Below, one piece after another: positions 1 to 8,145 of a stretch of DNA of 22,379 nt. The first letter of the stretch is position 1. Every line of letters starts with the position of its first letter. Position numbers and translations under genes: made by a program. This stretch comes from an uncultured Lachnospiraceae bacterium. GTDB taxonomy: Bacteria > Bacillota > Clostridia > Lachnospirales > Lachnospiraceae. Below the pieces are notes generated by a model. The model was given only the letters and a program-made list of their open reading frames with translations, was not told where the DNA came from and made no database searches. Location of the stretch: contig CAJTTI010000041.1 of NCBI GenBank assembly GCA_910579225.1, forward strand, positions 1-22,379. The letters are read 5' to 3'.

Positions 1-1
1 G

Positions 2-826
2 TGTGATTTTTCTTTTCCGGGAGAATCCCATGATTTTTGGGAGTTTTTATGTGTGGACAAAGGAGAAGTGAATGTCTATGCTGATGAGAAATTTCATGTG
101 CTGAAGAAAGGCGATATCATCTTCCACAAGCCTAATGAGTTCCATGATGTAAAATCCAATGGTCTGATCGCACCGAACCTGGTCGTCATGTCTTTTTCCT
201 GTTCTTCTCCGGTCATGTCTTTTTTTGAAGAAAAAGTGCTGAAAATCAGTGAGTCGGAACGAATCCTGCTGGCACAGATCATCCAGGAAGCAAAGCATGT
301 CTTCGAAGGCCGGCTGGATGACCCTTATCAGGAAGAATTAATCCGGGCAGAAAGCGCCCGTTTTGCCGGAGAACAGTTAATCCGGCTGTACCTGGAGCAG
401 CTTTTGATCCAGTTGATTCGCCGGTATATGGTCCGCACCGCCCCCACAACCCCCACCATCGTAAAATCCATCAAGCAAAAGGCGGACGGTGATCTTTTTT
501 CTCAGATTGTAGAATACATGGAAACCCACGTCTGCGAAAATCTGACCATTGAACAGCTATGTAAGAGCAATTCCGTAGGCCGCTCCCAGCTTCAGAAGCT
601 GTTCCGGACCAGGAGCGGCTACGGTGCTATTGAGTATTTTTCCAGAATGAAGGTGGACACGGCCAAGCAGATGATCCGGGAACATCATTATAATTTTACT
701 CAGATCGCAGATGCTCTCGGCTTTTCCTCCATACATTATTTTTCCAGACAGTTTAAGCAGATTACCGGCATGACTCCTTCGGAATACGCCTCCTCCATCA
801 AAGCACTGTCCGATCAGCCGGGATAA
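2..826 (+). CDS. AraC-family transcriptional regulator (5' truncated by window)
   Basis: DNA-binding regulator with an N-terminal cupin-type sensor and a C-terminal AraC/XylS double helix-turn-helix. The frame is open to the left edge; reading upstream of the GTG at 53 gives residues such as HDFWEF, which belong to the cupin domain of this family, so the true start lies outside the window. The cupin part includes KKGDIIFHKPNEFHDV. The last roughly 105 residues hold both HTH motifs (LTIEQLCKSNSVGRSQLQKLF and FTQIADALGFSSIHYFSRQF) and the typical GMTPSEY ending. The gene converges on the phosphorylase operon with a 7-base gap. By position it is the likely local regulator of glycan use, probably with a sugar inducer; that role is inferred. 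Confidence 0.9.
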   Translation, partial: CDFSFPGESHDFWEFLCVDKGEVNVYADEKFHVLKKGDIIFHKPNEFHDVKSNGLIAPNLVVMSFSCSSPVMSFFEEKVLKISESERILLAQIIQEAKHVFEGRLDDPYQEELIRAESARFAGEQLIRLYLEQLLIQLIRRYMVRTAPTTPTIVKSIKQKADGDLFSQIVEYMETHVCENLTIEQLCKSNSVGRSQLQKLFRTRSGYGAIEYFSRMKVDTAKQMIREHHYNFTQIADALGFSSIHYFSRQFKQITGMTPSEYASSIKALSDQPG

Positions 827-833
827 GACGGCT

Positions 834-1754
834 CTATTCCCACAGCTTCTGGGGATACAGACCCTGATCTTTCAGGGACTGGATCGCTTTTACCACCACC
901 GGCTTGTCCTCTTTGTAGGTCACGCCGTACCAGCGGTCCCTGGATTTTAAAACGGTTACTTCCGCCTTGTCTTCCTGGATCAGTTCATCCACCACAAAGG
1001 GCAGGAAGTATTCGCATTTCAGCGGATTCTTCGGCAGATTCTCTGTCAGGAAAGCGGCAAACCGGTCCCTGATCTCTGCCAGCATGCTGCCGGTAAAGCC
1101 CCACATGTTCATGGACACCACGGTGTCTTCAGAAAGGGGCGTCCAGGTCGCTCCGTCGTCTTCGGTGTAAGCAGGGCCCTCTTCCCGCCGTTCAATGCGG
1201 ACCCGTTCAATGATCTCCATCAGTTTTCCCTTTTCATCTGTCTCACAGACGCCTCTGGCTACATGGCCGTTCTCTGTGAGGGTATTTTTCAGCAGATATC
1301 CTACCATGGTGTACTGGAACCGCTCTGTGTCTTCGTGGGATGCCAGGAAATCATAGATCATCTGAAAAGCCTGCTGTCCGTAGTAGTCGTCCGCGTTGAT
1401 GACGGCAAAGGGACCGTCCACCACAGGCAGACAGGAAAGCACTGCATGGGCAGTACCCCATGGTTTTACTCTGCCTTCGGGCGCCTGAAAGCCTTCGGGC
1501 AGATTGCCCAGCTCCTGGAAGACGTACTCCACCTGGATTCTCTCCTCCATACGGTTTCCGATCGTCTCTTTAAAATCCTGCTCATTTTCTTTTTTGATGA
1601 TAAAGATGACTTTTTCAAAGCCTGCTTTTACGGCGTCATAGATGGAAAAGTCCATGATGATGTGGCCGTCTGCGTCTACCGGATCAATTTGTTTAAGGCC
1701 ACCATAACGGCTGCCCATGCCGGCTGCCATGATGACAAGTACGGGTTTCTTCAT
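834..1754 (-). CDS. sugar-1-phosphate nucleotidyltransferase
   Basis: A 306-residue nucleotidyltransferase related to UTP-hexose-1-phosphate uridylyltransferases, expected to transfer a nucleotidyl group to a sugar 1-phosphate in the cytoplasm. The N-terminal nucleotide-binding signature MAAGMGSRYGGLKQ starts near residue 9, and an NADDYYG motif near residue 119 would supply the metal-binding aspartates. The start is the ATG at 1754, because AGGAGG lies 10 bases upstream at 1765-1770; the longer in-frame reading to 1880 overlaps the upstream gene and has no such signal. It follows the GH112 gene by 31 bases in the same direction. Galactose 1-phosphate is therefore a likely substrate, but the substrate cannot be read from the sequence. 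Confidence 0.85.
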   Translation of the reverse strand: MKKPVLVIMAAGMGSRYGGLKQIDPVDADGHIIMDFSIYDAVKAGFEKVIFIIKKENEQDFKETIGNRMEERIQVEYVFQELGNLPEGFQAPEGRVKPWGTAHAVLSCLPVVDGPFAVINADDYYGQQAFQMIYDFLASHEDTERFQYTMVGYLLKNTLTENGHVARGVCETDEKGKLMEIIERVRIERREEGPAYTEDDGATWTPLSEDTVVSMNMWGFTGSMLAEIRDRFAAFLTENLPKNPLKCEYFLPFVVDELIQEDKAEVTVLKSRDRWYGVTYKEDKPVVVKAIQSLKDQGLYPQKLWE

Positions 1755-1785
1755 AAACTGTTGTCCTCCTTGTATGATTTTGGTG

Positions 1786-3948
1786 CTATATCGTCCCCCA
1801 CTGGATTGCTCCTGCTTCCAGAGTAATCTGTTCCATATTCCCGGAGCCGTTGTATATGGCCGTAGTCTGTTCCTGTCCACTGTTGTTCAGGACGGCGTAG
1901 ATACCGGCTTCCGGATAGGCGTGAACTTCACACCGGGGATTGTCTGCATACCAGTGGTACAGATTTTCTTCCTGACTGGCAGCATAATACAGGGCACGAA
2001 GCAGAAGACGGGTGTTCTCGCAGCTATAAGGCAATCCGGCCATGTATACACTTCTTCCTTTTCCGTAAGAATGGGCGGCCAGGTGGAGTTCATGGTCGGA
2101 GTATTCGATGATCTCAGTGTCAATTCCCAGGGCATAAATATTTTTCATACTTTCCCCGAAATCAAAGGGTTCTCTCTGGTCTTCGGTAAGATAGTGCTTC
2201 TCCAGCGACTTTGTGAAATATTTGTCAGCAGATAGGGTAAAACCCAGTTCTTTGTCTACGCCAAAAATATCTGCCAGCTGGAAGAAACGACCGTTTTTAT
2301 GGAAGGCTGAGGGTTCTCCGATTCCCACAAGGCCGCCGCCTTCATAAACCCAGCGCCTTAAGAGGGCGATCAGAGATTCGTCTTCCCACCAGGAGCCGCC
2401 GGAATATGCGCTACCTGCATCCCCTGCATTGATGATCACATCGATATCTGCAGGAATTCCGGACTTCAGAATATCGTCAAAGCTCAGGAAGCATACGTCC
2501 ACGCTCATACCGCTTAAGGCTTCCAGCATTCCGAAATAAGAGTAAGTCTGTTTGTACCAGAGGGCGTGAGCTACCATATAGGCCTGCCAGGAACGAAGTC
2601 GGCCCCAGCAGTTCAAAACCGCCACTTTCAGACCGCAGTAAGGCTTTCTGTCGTGAATTTTATCATAGATATCCCGGAACTCATCCGTCAGTTTTTCGAT
2701 ATAATCTGTGAAATCCGGGAACTTACAGGCCAGGCTAAGATAACCTCCGTAACCGATGCGGTCCAGGGGCTTTCTCATAAGAGCTCTTCTGGCTGACAGC
2801 CAGTTCTCCCTTGCCTCGATGCAGGGATCATTTCCTTCATAGAAAGTATCCGGGAAGAAATACGGCAGGAACCGTCCTTCGGTATATCTGACTCCGGGAA
2901 TGTCCGAAATCAGCCGGAGAGTCGCGCCGCCGCCAACGCTTCCCACTACCGCATCCAGGCCAATACTTTCAAAATACGGGCCGTAAGGCTCGGTACCGAT
3001 CCAGTTGTCTCCCAAAAACATCATGGCCTCTTTCCCGGATTCATGGACCAGCGCCACCAGCTCTGCCGCTTTCTTCGCCACAAACCGCTGGATAAAATCC
3101 ATATAGTCCCGGTATGCCTTCGTGGGCACCCGAAACGGGGTATTGTAATACCCGTTATCCACCAGATCCTCCGGCCGCAGCCGGTAGCCGTACTCTGCTT
3201 CAAATTCCTGGAGCGCTTTTACAGATACGGTACCTCCATAGCCGAACCAGTCCACGAACTTTTCGTTTGCCTCCTGGTTAAATACCAGGGTGAAATGATA
3301 GAAAAACGTGGTGAAACGAACCACATCCGTATCCGGATTGTCTTTCAGCCACCGTATCAGGTAGTCTTTTGCAAACTGCCCGGAAGCTGGCTGACGCACG
3401 TCAAAGGGGATCTCATGGGGCTTGTCTCCCCAGTCATTAGTGATATGATTATACATCTGGGTGGGATCCCAGACTGCATAGACGAGAAAGCTCACCGTAT
3501 ACTCATGGAAAGGCTGCGCATCCCGCACATATACCTGATGCAGTTCCTGATCCAGTTCCCAGCTTTCCACGGGTATGACCTGCCCTGTGGTCCGGTCCAT
3601 GACCTCCCACCATTCTCCCGGATCATGTATGTAGTCCGGAACCACCTGCTCCCCATAATATCCTTCCAGAAAAGAGATCCGCACTTCCCGTCTGGCCGCC
3701 GTGCACCGTCTGGACATCAGATAGAGCTGCTGACACTCCTCCATATGAGCTTCTGCAAATTCATTGTGCCCTCTGGCAACAAAATAAGTGGTGTAAATCT
3801 TTGCATCCAGTTTCTTGATCTCCGGATCCAGCTTCGTCCCGTCGCTGTCCCTCAGTGCGTCGGCGCCCCAGCGCGTGAGCATCTCTTTCGTCTCCTTGAT
3901 AAAGCCGGCTTCGCTTGGCAGCGTCACCCTGCCTTTCGTTTTTGCCAT
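1786..3948 (-). CDS. GH112 1,3-beta-galactosyl-N-acetylhexosamine phosphorylase
   Basis: Phosphorolyses galacto-N-biose (Gal-beta-1,3-GalNAc, from mucin) and/or lacto-N-biose (Gal-beta-1,3-GlcNAc, from milk glycans) to galactose 1-phosphate plus the N-acetylhexosamine. At 720 residues it has the usual full GH112 length. The segment FLGDNWIGTEPYGPYF matches the conserved active-site region, and Asp314 in GDNWIG is the expected general acid. No signal peptide is visible, so the enzyme should be cytoplasmic and work on imported disaccharide. The ATG at 3948 has GGGAGG at 3954-3959. It is the first gene of an operon with the nucleotidyltransferase. Galacto-N-biose versus lacto-N-biose preference cannot be decided here. 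No kinase of the NahK type and no transporter are in the window. Confidence 0.95.
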   Translation of the reverse strand: MAKTKGRVTLPSEAGFIKETKEMLTRWGADALRDSDGTKLDPEIKKLDAKIYTTYFVARGHNEFAEAHMEECQQLYLMSRRCTAARREVRISFLEGYYGEQVVPDYIHDPGEWWEVMDRTTGQVIPVESWELDQELHQVYVRDAQPFHEYTVSFLVYAVWDPTQMYNHITNDWGDKPHEIPFDVRQPASGQFAKDYLIRWLKDNPDTDVVRFTTFFYHFTLVFNQEANEKFVDWFGYGGTVSVKALQEFEAEYGYRLRPEDLVDNGYYNTPFRVPTKAYRDYMDFIQRFVAKKAAELVALVHESGKEAMMFLGDNWIGTEPYGPYFESIGLDAVVGSVGGGATLRLISDIPGVRYTEGRFLPYFFPDTFYEGNDPCIEARENWLSARRALMRKPLDRIGYGGYLSLACKFPDFTDYIEKLTDEFRDIYDKIHDRKPYCGLKVAVLNCWGRLRSWQAYMVAHALWYKQTYSYFGMLEALSGMSVDVCFLSFDDILKSGIPADIDVIINAGDAGSAYSGGSWWEDESLIALLRRWVYEGGGLVGIGEPSAFHKNGRFFQLADIFGVDKELGFTLSADKYFTKSLEKHYLTEDQREPFDFGESMKNIYALGIDTEIIEYSDHELHLAAHSYGKGRSVYMAGLPYSCENTRLLLRALYYAASQEENLYHWYADNPRCEVHAYPEAGIYAVLNNSGQEQTTAIYNGSGNMEQITLEAGAIQWGTI

Positions 3949-3981
3949 TGATACCTCCCTGTCTTCCCATAAAAAATCTTT

Positions 3982-3996
3982 CCTGCAGAATGCAGG
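3982..3996. repeat. short perfect inverted repeat in the GH112 leader
   Basis: CCTGCA and TGCAGG are separated by three bases, just downstream of the predicted -10 of the GH112 promoter. It could be an operator half-pair or a small leader hairpin. No family-specific operator was recognised. Confidence 0.4.
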
Positions 3997-4008
3997 TTTT
4001 CTGTCCTA

Positions 4009-4037
4009 AGTATATACAGTTTTCCGGCCCCCGGCAA
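4009..4037 (-). promoter_or_regulatory. predicted sigma-A promoter of the GH112 operon
   Basis: On the minus strand TTGCCG (4032-4037) is followed after exactly 17 bases by TATACT (4009-4014). This fits a -35/-10 pair, with a leader of roughly 55 bases before the GH112 ATG. Four of six and five of six bases match consensus. Confidence 0.55.
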
Positions 4038-4060
4038 TAGCACGATCGGCACTTTTTTTT

Positions 4061-4084
4061 ATCTAAAAAGACAGTTTTTTAGAT
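4061..4084. repeat. AT-rich inverted repeat between divergent promoters
   Basis: ATCTAAAAA (4061-4069) and TTTTTAGAT (4076-4084) form 9-base perfect arms around a 6-base centre. The repeat lies between the predicted divergent promoters of the GH112 operon and the CBM9-like gene, a suitable place for a shared operator. Regulator binding is inference. Confidence 0.45.
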
Positions 4085-4089
4085 CTTTC

Positions 4090-4118
4090 TTGTTTTCTTT
4101 TATGCATTTTGCTAAAAT
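4090..4118 (+). promoter_or_regulatory. predicted promoter of the CBM9-like gene
   Basis: TTGTTT at 4090-4095 and TAAAAT at 4113-4118 are spaced by 17 bases, and TGC before the -10 gives an extended -10 element. About 140 bases of leader follow, including a region around 4181-4223 with several short complementary segments. The -35 match is weak. Confidence 0.4.
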
Positions 4119-4260
4119 CTGCTTATATTCACTGCACCTTACTCATTCAGATCAAATCTTCTGCAAATTGTAACACACAGCCGGCAACAAGCGATCTTCA
4201 GACACGCTCTGGTCGCCGGACAGAAAATAATTGAATTTTTATGCACAAGGAGTAATCATT

Positions 4261-4869
4261 ATGAAATACAAGGTACTTACATTAAAAACACCGGAGGATC
4301 TTTCCCGTTGTCCCGTCTTCTTCGTGAATCAGTTTAACTGGGGCGGCGATTACCGGCCGGTCACCTCCGGAAGGTTGGGATTTCTGCCGGGGCAGGGATT
4401 CCTTCTAGAAATGGAATGCCAGGAGGAAGACCCATGCCGCAACTATACCAGAGACGGAGATCCGGTCTATCTGGATTCTGCCATGGAAGCTTTTTTCTGT
4501 TTTACACCGGAGGATGAGAAACCCTGTTATCTGAATTTTGAGATGAACGCCAACGGCGCCATGCTGGCCTGCCACGGGCGGAACCGCCAGGAACGGATTA
4601 CCTTTGACAAATCCATGACAGAAGGACTTTCCTGCAAGGCCCAGGTCAAAGAGCACGCCTGGAGTATCCGGCTTATGCTTCCCCTGTCTTTGATCACTGC
4701 CGTCTATCCCGGACTGACCTTACATACCGACAGTATGTTTTCCTGCAATTTTTACAAAATAAAAGAGAGCGAAGGTCTGACGCATTTTGCCAGCTTCGCC
4801 CCCATCTTGGCATCGGAACCTGATTTTCACCTGCCGGAATTTTTTGCACGGGCACAGATCTTTGCCTGA
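4261..4869 (+). CDS. CBM9/DOMON-like carbohydrate-binding protein
   Basis: A 202-residue protein resembling carbohydrate-binding family 9-like proteins of Clostridia. The core reads YLDSAMEAFFCFTP, YLNFEMNANGAMLACHGRNRQER and a later MFSCNFYKI, the beta-sandwich pattern of that family (family pattern from memory). There is no signal peptide or membrane segment, so it appears cytoplasmic and is not an exported glycan binder. The ATG at 4261 is chosen over one at 4231 because AAGGAG sits about 7 bases upstream. It is divergent from the GH112 operon and its stop is 3 bases from the convergent rsgI stop. The ligand and any catalytic activity are unknown. Confidence 0.7.
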   Translation: MKYKVLTLKTPEDLSRCPVFFVNQFNWGGDYRPVTSGRLGFLPGQGFLLEMECQEEDPCRNYTRDGDPVYLDSAMEAFFCFTPEDEKPCYLNFEMNANGAMLACHGRNRQERITFDKSMTEGLSCKAQVKEHAWSIRLMLPLSLITAVYPGLTLHTDSMFSCNFYKIKESEGLTHFASFAPILASEPDFHLPEFFARAQIFA

Positions 4870-4872
4870 GCC

Positions 4873-5844
4873 TTATTCATAATCGGAATGACTGCCATAG
4901 CCGGAATCTCCATTATAATACGAACTTTCTCCATAGTCGGAACCATTGTCATAATCCGAACCTTCTCCATAATCAAAGCCGCTTCCGTAATCCGATCTCT
5001 CCTCATGACCAGGATTCCCGTTGTAATCGGGGCTGCTTTCTGGTGTGGCAGCTTTTTCGCCTGCAGATCTTTCCCGTTGGTCAGAATCGGAGGAACCTTC
5101 ATACTCCGGCGGTACAGGATCCTGCTGGGGCTGTTCCGTCCCGGCGTCCGGCGCAGGCAGCTCCTGGATGGCCTCCGGCGGTAGCCCAACTGGCTCTTTA
5201 CCTTCGATCTTGATCTCCACCGGCGGCGGCACAGCTTCTTCCTTTGGCGTTACCGGGATTTCTTCTGCCTCATGGTCATATCGGAAGATCTTGATCTCCA
5301 CTTCCAGCACTTCGTCCAGATATTCTTCCAGCCCGGCCCGGAGTTCCACCCCATATTTCCGGAAGACTGCCTCGTCCGGCGCGTCAATATCCAGCACAAT
5401 TTTTCCGCCCGCAGACAGGTAGCCCATGTCCATGGCCCGCCCGATGAGCTCTTTTGTCACAACCAGCCGGTCTTTGCTGGCCTGGCGGTATCCTTCCAAA
5501 AGCTTTCTGCCATCCTCATTCACTCCTGCAACGTGTATCACCTGGCCTTTCCGGTTTAGCTCCATGCGTACGGACGGATTGATCGTCAGACAGATGAATG
5601 TATCCCTCACCAAATAACCCCGGCAGTAACCGGTAAATGCCAGCAGAAAGCAGGCCGCAGCTGCTGCTATCCCCATAACGGCGCGCAGTCTGATCCTCTT
5701 CCCCATACCAGGGTCTCTCATCAGGACCGGGATCTCCACCGTCTGTCCGACCTGATATCCGCAGTTTGCTGCTTTGCAAAAACGGCCCTCTTCATCCAAC
5801 AGCACCGCATAGCTGGTATGACATTCCATAATGATATATTTCAC
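4873..5844 (-). CDS. rsgI: anti-sigma-I factor RsgI-type membrane protein
   Basis: A single-pass anti-sigma factor predicted to hold SigI inactive at the membrane until an outside signal arrives. Residues 1-50 form the cytoplasmic RsgI N-domain, a hydrophobic segment at about 53-75 crosses the membrane, and an extracytoplasmic RsgI-like domain follows (INPSVRMELNRKGQVIHV, NEDGRKLLEGY). Instead of a recognisable carbohydrate-binding module, the C-terminus is a Pro/Glu-rich linker and a tail of about 45 residues with SDYG-like repeats. The start is a GTG at 5844 with AGGAGG 9 bases upstream; it overlaps the sigI stop by 4 bases, indicating translational coupling. The signal sensed is unknown. 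It is 323 residues long. Confidence 0.9.
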   Translation of the reverse strand: MKYIIMECHTSYAVLLDEEGRFCKAANCGYQVGQTVEIPVLMRDPGMGKRIRLRAVMGIAAAAACFLLAFTGYCRGYLVRDTFICLTINPSVRMELNRKGQVIHVAGVNEDGRKLLEGYRQASKDRLVVTKELIGRAMDMGYLSAGGKIVLDIDAPDEAVFRKYGVELRAGLEEYLDEVLEVEIKIFRYDHEAEEIPVTPKEEAVPPPVEIKIEGKEPVGLPPEAIQELPAPDAGTEQPQQDPVPPEYEGSSDSDQRERSAGEKAATPESSPDYNGNPGHEERSDYGSGFDYGEGSDYDNGSDYGESSYYNGDSGYGSHSDYE

Positions 5845-6572
5845 CGGTCCGTCCCTCCTCTCAGCACATGCTTCAGATGTCCCCGAATGATCTCATATCC
5901 GTTTGTACAGATCAAAAGCAGTGCCACCAGATATTTCCGGTGCCGCTCCAGCGTCTTCTTGTCCACATGACACTCTTTTGAAAGCCGAACGGCTGGAAGC
6001 CTCCTGGTCCGAAGAAATTCTTCTAAAAGTTCCGGACTACCTTTTGCATACTCCATCACTTTTTGGCATGCGTAAAGTGTACGCCTCTGGCGGGGACAAT
6101 TCTCCGCCACATCCGTAAAGCTCACTCCAAAATCCATAAGCTGTCTGGCCAGTTCCTCAATCTCGGCCCTTGTGGCGTCCCGGCTGGCATAGGCCTCCTG
6201 CCCGTTCTCCCCGGCAGAAAGCTGCATCCCCAGAGTATCTCCGTCTTCTGCTTCTCCTATGGGCAAATCCAGCGATAGGTGTCCTCTGTGCCTTTTCTCC
6301 CTCCTCATATGATCCGTCAGCCGGCTTTTGATCAGCATGGAAGCAAAAGGCAGAAACGCCCCTCTGCCTTTTGCATATCCCCGGATCGCTTCATGAAATG
6401 CGATCATGGCAATACTCAGTTCGTCATCATTTTCTTCTATCAGCGGCCGCTTCAGATATTTGGCCGTCTCCGATTTGATAAACGGAAGATAGGCACCGAT
6501 CAGACGATCTGCCGCCTCCATATCCTCCTTCGCCTTATAGACCTGGCTGACAAGGACATGTTCTTCATTCAT
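5841..6572 (-). CDS. sigI: RNA polymerase sigma factor SigI
   Basis: A 243-residue alternative sigma factor of the SigI family, the usual length. The N-terminal half holds the sigma region 2 core (NDDELSIAMIAFHEAIRGYAKGRGAFLPFASMLIKSRLTDHMRREKRH). The C-terminal half carries the SigI-specific DNA-binding domain (RLPAVRLSKECHVDKKTLERHRKYLVALLLI). In Bacillus SigI serves heat and envelope stress, and in cellulolytic Clostridia paralogues respond to extracellular polysaccharides (established knowledge). Here it is paired with rsgI and follows the cotH-like gene by 68 bases. No convincing promoter of its own was found, so it is probably read through from the lipoprotein promoter. Confidence 0.93.
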   Translation of the reverse strand: MNEEHVLVSQVYKAKEDMEAADRLIGAYLPFIKSETAKYLKRPLIEENDDELSIAMIAFHEAIRGYAKGRGAFLPFASMLIKSRLTDHMRREKRHRGHLSLDLPIGEAEDGDTLGMQLSAGENGQEAYASRDATRAEIEELARQLMDFGVSFTDVAENCPRQRRTLYACQKVMEYAKGSPELLEEFLRTRRLPAVRLSKECHVDKKTLERHRKYLVALLLICTNGYEIIRGHLKHVLRGGTDR

Positions 6573-6618
6573 ACCACAATTTCCTCTGATTTATTTTTAA
6601 CCGCTTTCTCAAATGTCA

Positions 6619-6636
6619 TCTGCCCGAAGGGGCAGA
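6619..6636 (-). promoter_or_regulatory. stem-loop between cotH-like gene and sigI
   Basis: TCTGCCC pairs with GGGCAGA across a 4-base loop, 4 bases after the cotH-like stop. No U-tract follows in either direction, so it is not a full terminator. It could set the ratio of sigI-rsgI to upstream genes by mRNA stability or partial attenuation. Confidence 0.4.
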
Positions 6637-6640
6637 CCCA

Positions 6641-8044
6641 TTACTGACTCTTCTCTATCGGCTGTTTCAGATCCGCAATCTCCCCCATATCCGGAATCCA
6701 GACGGAAGACGCGTCCACGAAACGGCTCCTGTCCACAGACTGCCCCCGAATTGTGGAGGGAATCTCTCCTTCCAACTGCCCCCGGACACTCTCTGCTCTC
6801 AACAGGCAGAAATTCCGGATCGTCTCCACCCCCGTCTGATAGTCTTCAAAAGAACAGAATGCCGTGGGATCCTTTTCCACATAGGGGCTGATCATCTCTG
6901 TGACCGCCTCCACTTTCTGTTCAAATACACCATTCTCAAAGTAAGTCTTCAGAAAGAGGTCAAACTGCCTGTGATATTCTTTATAATACTCTTCCTGCAG
7001 CATCAGCTGATGAAAAAGCGGACGTTTTTGCATGATTTCTCCTTCTGCCGGCGTATCAATGGGGTAATTCACATATTTTTCTGCATTGTTCTCCGGCTCC
7101 GGCATCCCAAGTGTATAGGTTCCGTAAGCAAGATTATAATCCCAGGGCAACATCTGGATCCGTCCGCCTTCTTCATAGAGAAAATAATTATGTCCCGTAC
7201 GCCCCAGATAGCTGTCCAGATTGACTACGAACACCTGAACGGCAAAAAACCGAAGCACTTCCTCCACGTCTACTGCCTCTTCCAGGTTCTCTCCTTCTGA
7301 CAGGAGCTTCAGTGCCCGGATCAGAGAGTACTTTTCCGCCTCTGATACCTGAAACCTGGCTTTCCGAAAGATGTTCTCGTAACTTCCTGGATCGTCGTCC
7401 ACGTAGCACAAGGCCACATCTGCATTCTCATCCTCCAGATTTTTATAATCCGGCTTATAAAGCTGTCCGTAATGCTGCCCGTAATTTCTGAGGGCAAAGG
7501 CTTCCTCCGGCTCCTCAACGGCCAGGTACAGCCCCCATGGGCTGCCGTTCACCGTCACCCACACATAGCTGGTGAGAGGGGAAGGCACCCCCATATGAGT
7601 CATCATGTCATAGGTCAGATAACTTTTCAGATAACTGTTGTCCTGAAAGGAAGTGTCCAGAGCAAACTTATCCAATCCATGATAGCTCTGTCCCGGAATA
7701 TAATGGTCGAACTCCACCTTCAGGCTGTAGCGATCCCAACCGTATTTTTCAATGAGCCGTCTGGAATTATGTCCTTTGACCCGAAGGCCTGCATTTTCAT
7801 AAATTTCTCCGTCGATCACAAGTGTACAGTTACTGTACGCTTTCATGGAAGCCTGTAAAAGGAATCCGTCCCAGTCCTCCATCCGGATATCAATGGTATG
7901 TACCTTGCTGTCATCAAAAAGGAGAGACGCATACTCCGGACAGGCCGTATCACTGGCTGCCGCGTGTTTCATACAGAACACTAGCAGGAGGACAGCCGCG
8001 CTGGCGACCAGAATACTGATTCGTCGTAAAAATCTGCTAAACAT
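6641..8044 (-). CDS. secreted CotH-family protein kinase
   Basis: A 467-residue CotH-like protein. CotH proteins are atypical secreted or coat-associated kinases; Bacillus CotH phosphorylates serines in repetitive coat proteins. An N-terminal hydrophobic segment ending in HAAAS looks like a signal peptide or anchor. Kinase-like motifs are intact: a VKGHNSR loop near residue 92, a YSLKVEF lysine strand, the catalytic NLDSYLGRTGHNYFLYEE segment and the metal-binding MLPWDYN segment. The ATG at 8044 has GGAGGA 7 bases upstream, so a longer in-frame reading to 8092 is rejected. It lies between an RsgI-domain lipoprotein and sigI-rsgI, which suggests an extracellular role in that signalling cluster and not in the spore coat. 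Confidence 0.88.
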   Translation of the reverse strand: MFSRFLRRISILVASAAVLLLVFCMKHAAASDTACPEYASLLFDDSKVHTIDIRMEDWDGFLLQASMKAYSNCTLVIDGEIYENAGLRVKGHNSRRLIEKYGWDRYSLKVEFDHYIPGQSYHGLDKFALDTSFQDNSYLKSYLTYDMMTHMGVPSPLTSYVWVTVNGSPWGLYLAVEEPEEAFALRNYGQHYGQLYKPDYKNLEDENADVALCYVDDDPGSYENIFRKARFQVSEAEKYSLIRALKLLSEGENLEEAVDVEEVLRFFAVQVFVVNLDSYLGRTGHNYFLYEEGGRIQMLPWDYNLAYGTYTLGMPEPENNAEKYVNYPIDTPAEGEIMQKRPLFHQLMLQEEYYKEYHRQFDLFLKTYFENGVFEQKVEAVTEMISPYVEKDPTAFCSFEDYQTGVETIRNFCLLRAESVRGQLEGEIPSTIRGQSVDRSRFVDASSVWIPDMGEIADLKQPIEKSQ

Positions 8045-8145
8045 GGGCTGTTCCTCCTTTCGTCTGTTCTTCCTGCTCTGTGTCCAAACCACTAATTACC
8101 GGTGCGAAGTGAACTGCAGGCTAAAATATCTTACAACATACAGCT

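Noticed and set aside
1263..1826. Plus-strand frame of 187 codons inside the nucleotidyltransferase region
   Set aside because: It is antisense to a well-supported gene, lacks a ribosome site and reads as low-complexity Phe/Asp/Val sequence without family features.
4181..4223. Possible riboswitch in the CBM9-like leader
   Set aside because: Only short complementary segments are present, no known riboswitch core was recognised and no terminator or sequestered ribosome site follows.
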